64,000 nucleotides of DNA from Ophthalmolycus amberensis (lineage: Eukaryota > Chordata > Actinopteri > Perciformes > Zoarcidae). The notes under the pieces were generated by a model. The model was not told where the DNA came from, did not search any database, and was given only the letters and a program-made list of their open reading frames with translations. Position numbers and translations under genes: made by a program. Each line of letters begins with the position of its first letter. The first letter of the stretch is position 1. Location: NCBI GenBank assembly GCA_024529925.1, contig JAFEUB010001567.1, forward strand, positions 90,001 to 154,000, written 5' to 3'. Positions 63,859 through 64,000 of this stretch are shown in pieces.

Positions 63859-64000
63859 AGTCTTCTAGGCCAACAATCAGCTGGATAGCTACACCAATGT
63901 AAGAAGTAATAAACCAGTGACATGCTGGTAGAGGTGTAGTACAGTTCATAACATTTTACATACAGAATCACACACTTTAATATTTGTAATTTTACTGTAA

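Overview
The window looks like nuclear DNA from a teleost fish (inference). It has vertebrate-type split genes with GT/AG introns, fish-style microsatellites and minisatellites, hAT-type DNA transposons, and fragments of L2-like and Rex1-like LINEs. All three recognisable protein genes lie on the minus strand. I assembled their exons by eye from splice sites, reading phase and remembered family sequences; no search or alignment was run.

Layout in plus coordinates. (1) 104-6250: the 5' two-thirds of cttn (cortactin), whose 3' part lies off the left edge. The coding exons give the acidic N-terminal Arp2/3-binding region and the first F-actin-binding repeats. A promoter-like cluster (GC box, CRE-like site, E-box, ETS-like site) sits near 6230-6290, directly beside a 1-kb CT/GA array. 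(2) About 7936-55600: ppfia1 (liprin-alpha-1), complete in coding sequence. There are 26 constitutive coding exons from the initiator ATG at 52646 to the stop at 11477, with an intact frame of 1,194 codons. Four in-frame cassette exons are predicted: a 30-nt and a 27-nt microexon that match alternative exons known from liprin-alpha paralogues, and a 126-nt and a 42-nt exon I do not recognise. (3) 55620-59340: AT-rich intergenic DNA with a broken Rex1-like LINE and a recent 124-bp duplication. (4) 59343 to the right edge: most of a gene for a ZP-domain type I membrane glycoprotein. It has a Thr/Pro-rich stalk encoded by a coding minisatellite, a furin-like RRKR site and a C-terminal transmembrane helix.

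PPFIA1 and CTTN are also neighbours in mammals (FADD-PPFIA1-CTTN-SHANK2). The liprin/cortactin pair is therefore old synteny, while the ZP gene occupies the place where FADD lies in mammals. The first two products act at the cell cortex: liprin-alpha-1 scaffolds LAR phosphatases, ELKS/RIM and GIT at focal adhesions and synapses, and cortactin stabilises branched actin. The ZP protein is unrelated.

The most unusual content is non-coding. Five hAT-type non-autonomous elements with terminal inverted repeats and 8-bp target-site duplications lie in ppfia1. Two of them carry large tandem arrays inside, and a 2.7-kb purine array has grown from one edge of another dispersed repeat. An intron of the ZP gene holds about 30 tandem AP-1 consensus sites. 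I saw no tRNA, rRNA, CRISPR array or prokaryotic-type system.
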